A stretch of 31,327 nt of DNA from an uncultured Treponema sp. (lineage in GTDB: Bacteria > Spirochaetota > Spirochaetia > Treponematales > Treponemataceae): contig CAKZZO010000122.1 of NCBI GenBank assembly GCA_937885175.1, positions 1 through 31,327 on the forward strand, written 5' to 3'. Numbering within the stretch: the stretch's first letter is position 1; each line of letters begins with the position of its first letter. The notes under the pieces are model-generated. The model was not told the origin of the DNA and did not search any database. It saw only the letters and a program-made list of their open reading frames with translations. Made by a program: the position numbers and the translations under genes. Positions 31,245 to 31,327 of the stretch are shown one piece after another.

Positions 31245-31327
31245 GCATGACTGCCGCCGGCAAGACAGGCAACAGGGCAAACGCATTATAGATATCGTGC
31301 TTGCATATCGGCTGGACAAATGAAAAG

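Noticed and set aside
31252..31262. Hairpin TGCC-GCC-GGCA as terminator of the acyl-CoA synthetase gene
   Set aside because: The stem is only four base pairs and no T run follows.
1..31327. tRNA, rRNA, CRISPR arrays, riboswitches and intact insertion sequences
   Set aside because: I looked for T-loop motifs, spaced direct repeats and transposase motifs on both strands and saw none; a covariance-model search would be more sensitive.

Overview
The window looks like a chromosomal segment of a host-associated or rumen-type Treponema (Spirochaetes). This is an inference from gene content: a spirochaete-style lipobox, a BspA-like leucine-rich-repeat protein, a tryptophan-type ABC permease/ATPase pair, a class of hybrid kinase with a 7TM sensor, and moderate GC with AT-rich islands. 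No rRNA, tRNA, CRISPR array or intact insertion sequence was found.

Layout. (1) 62-3776, plus strand: three envelope genes, a TPR-like lipoprotein, an MltD-type lytic transglycosylase with LysM, and an OmpA-domain protein. (2) 3796-6632, minus strand: purine genes purE-purM-purN, preceded by a short Sfp-type phosphopantetheinyl transferase. (3) 6788-9350, plus: a 7TM hybrid histidine kinase (HisKA-HATPase-REC-HPt) broken by a one-base frameshift near 7521. (4) 9357-12517, minus: a translationally coupled set of BspA-like LRR protein, FecCD-type permease, ABC ATPase and a 74-residue unknown protein, with no binding protein. (5) 12603-23562, minus: a surface-polysaccharide cluster containing an unknown protein, a GT2 glycosyltransferase, a Wzx-type flippase, a DegT aminotransferase, WbqC, an NAD-dependent epimerase, then (after an interruption) a GT2, an EpsG-type polymerase and two further glycosyltransferases. 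The interruption is an abiEi-abiEii type IV toxin-antitoxin module, bounded by inverted repeats that look like transposon ends. (6) 23717-25567: an XRE regulator, a stem-loop-rich convergent spacer with a T9G9 tract, and argG with ArgR-like operators. (7) 25608-29528, minus: an ABC ATPase and permease without a binding protein, plsC and aroA. (8) 29586-31244, plus: an AMP-dependent acyl-CoA synthetase.

The polysaccharide genes form an apparent Wzx/Wzy-type pathway: an amino-sugar-forming aminotransferase and epimerase, WbqC as possible amide-forming partner, four glycosyltransferases, a flippase and a polymerase. Most junctions are 4-base ATGA overlaps or gaps of a few bases, so expression is probably coupled.

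Three observations stand out. First, many first-in-operon genes have a -10 hexamer ending only 5-9 bases (most often exactly 6) before the ATG and no Shine-Dalgarno, while operon-internal genes usually have one; this predicts widespread leaderless mRNAs. Second, the abiE module is enclosed by 20-bp inverted repeats with one mismatch, facing each other across 1518 bp. Third, the hybrid kinase carries a single clean frameshift exactly between sensor and HisKA domain.
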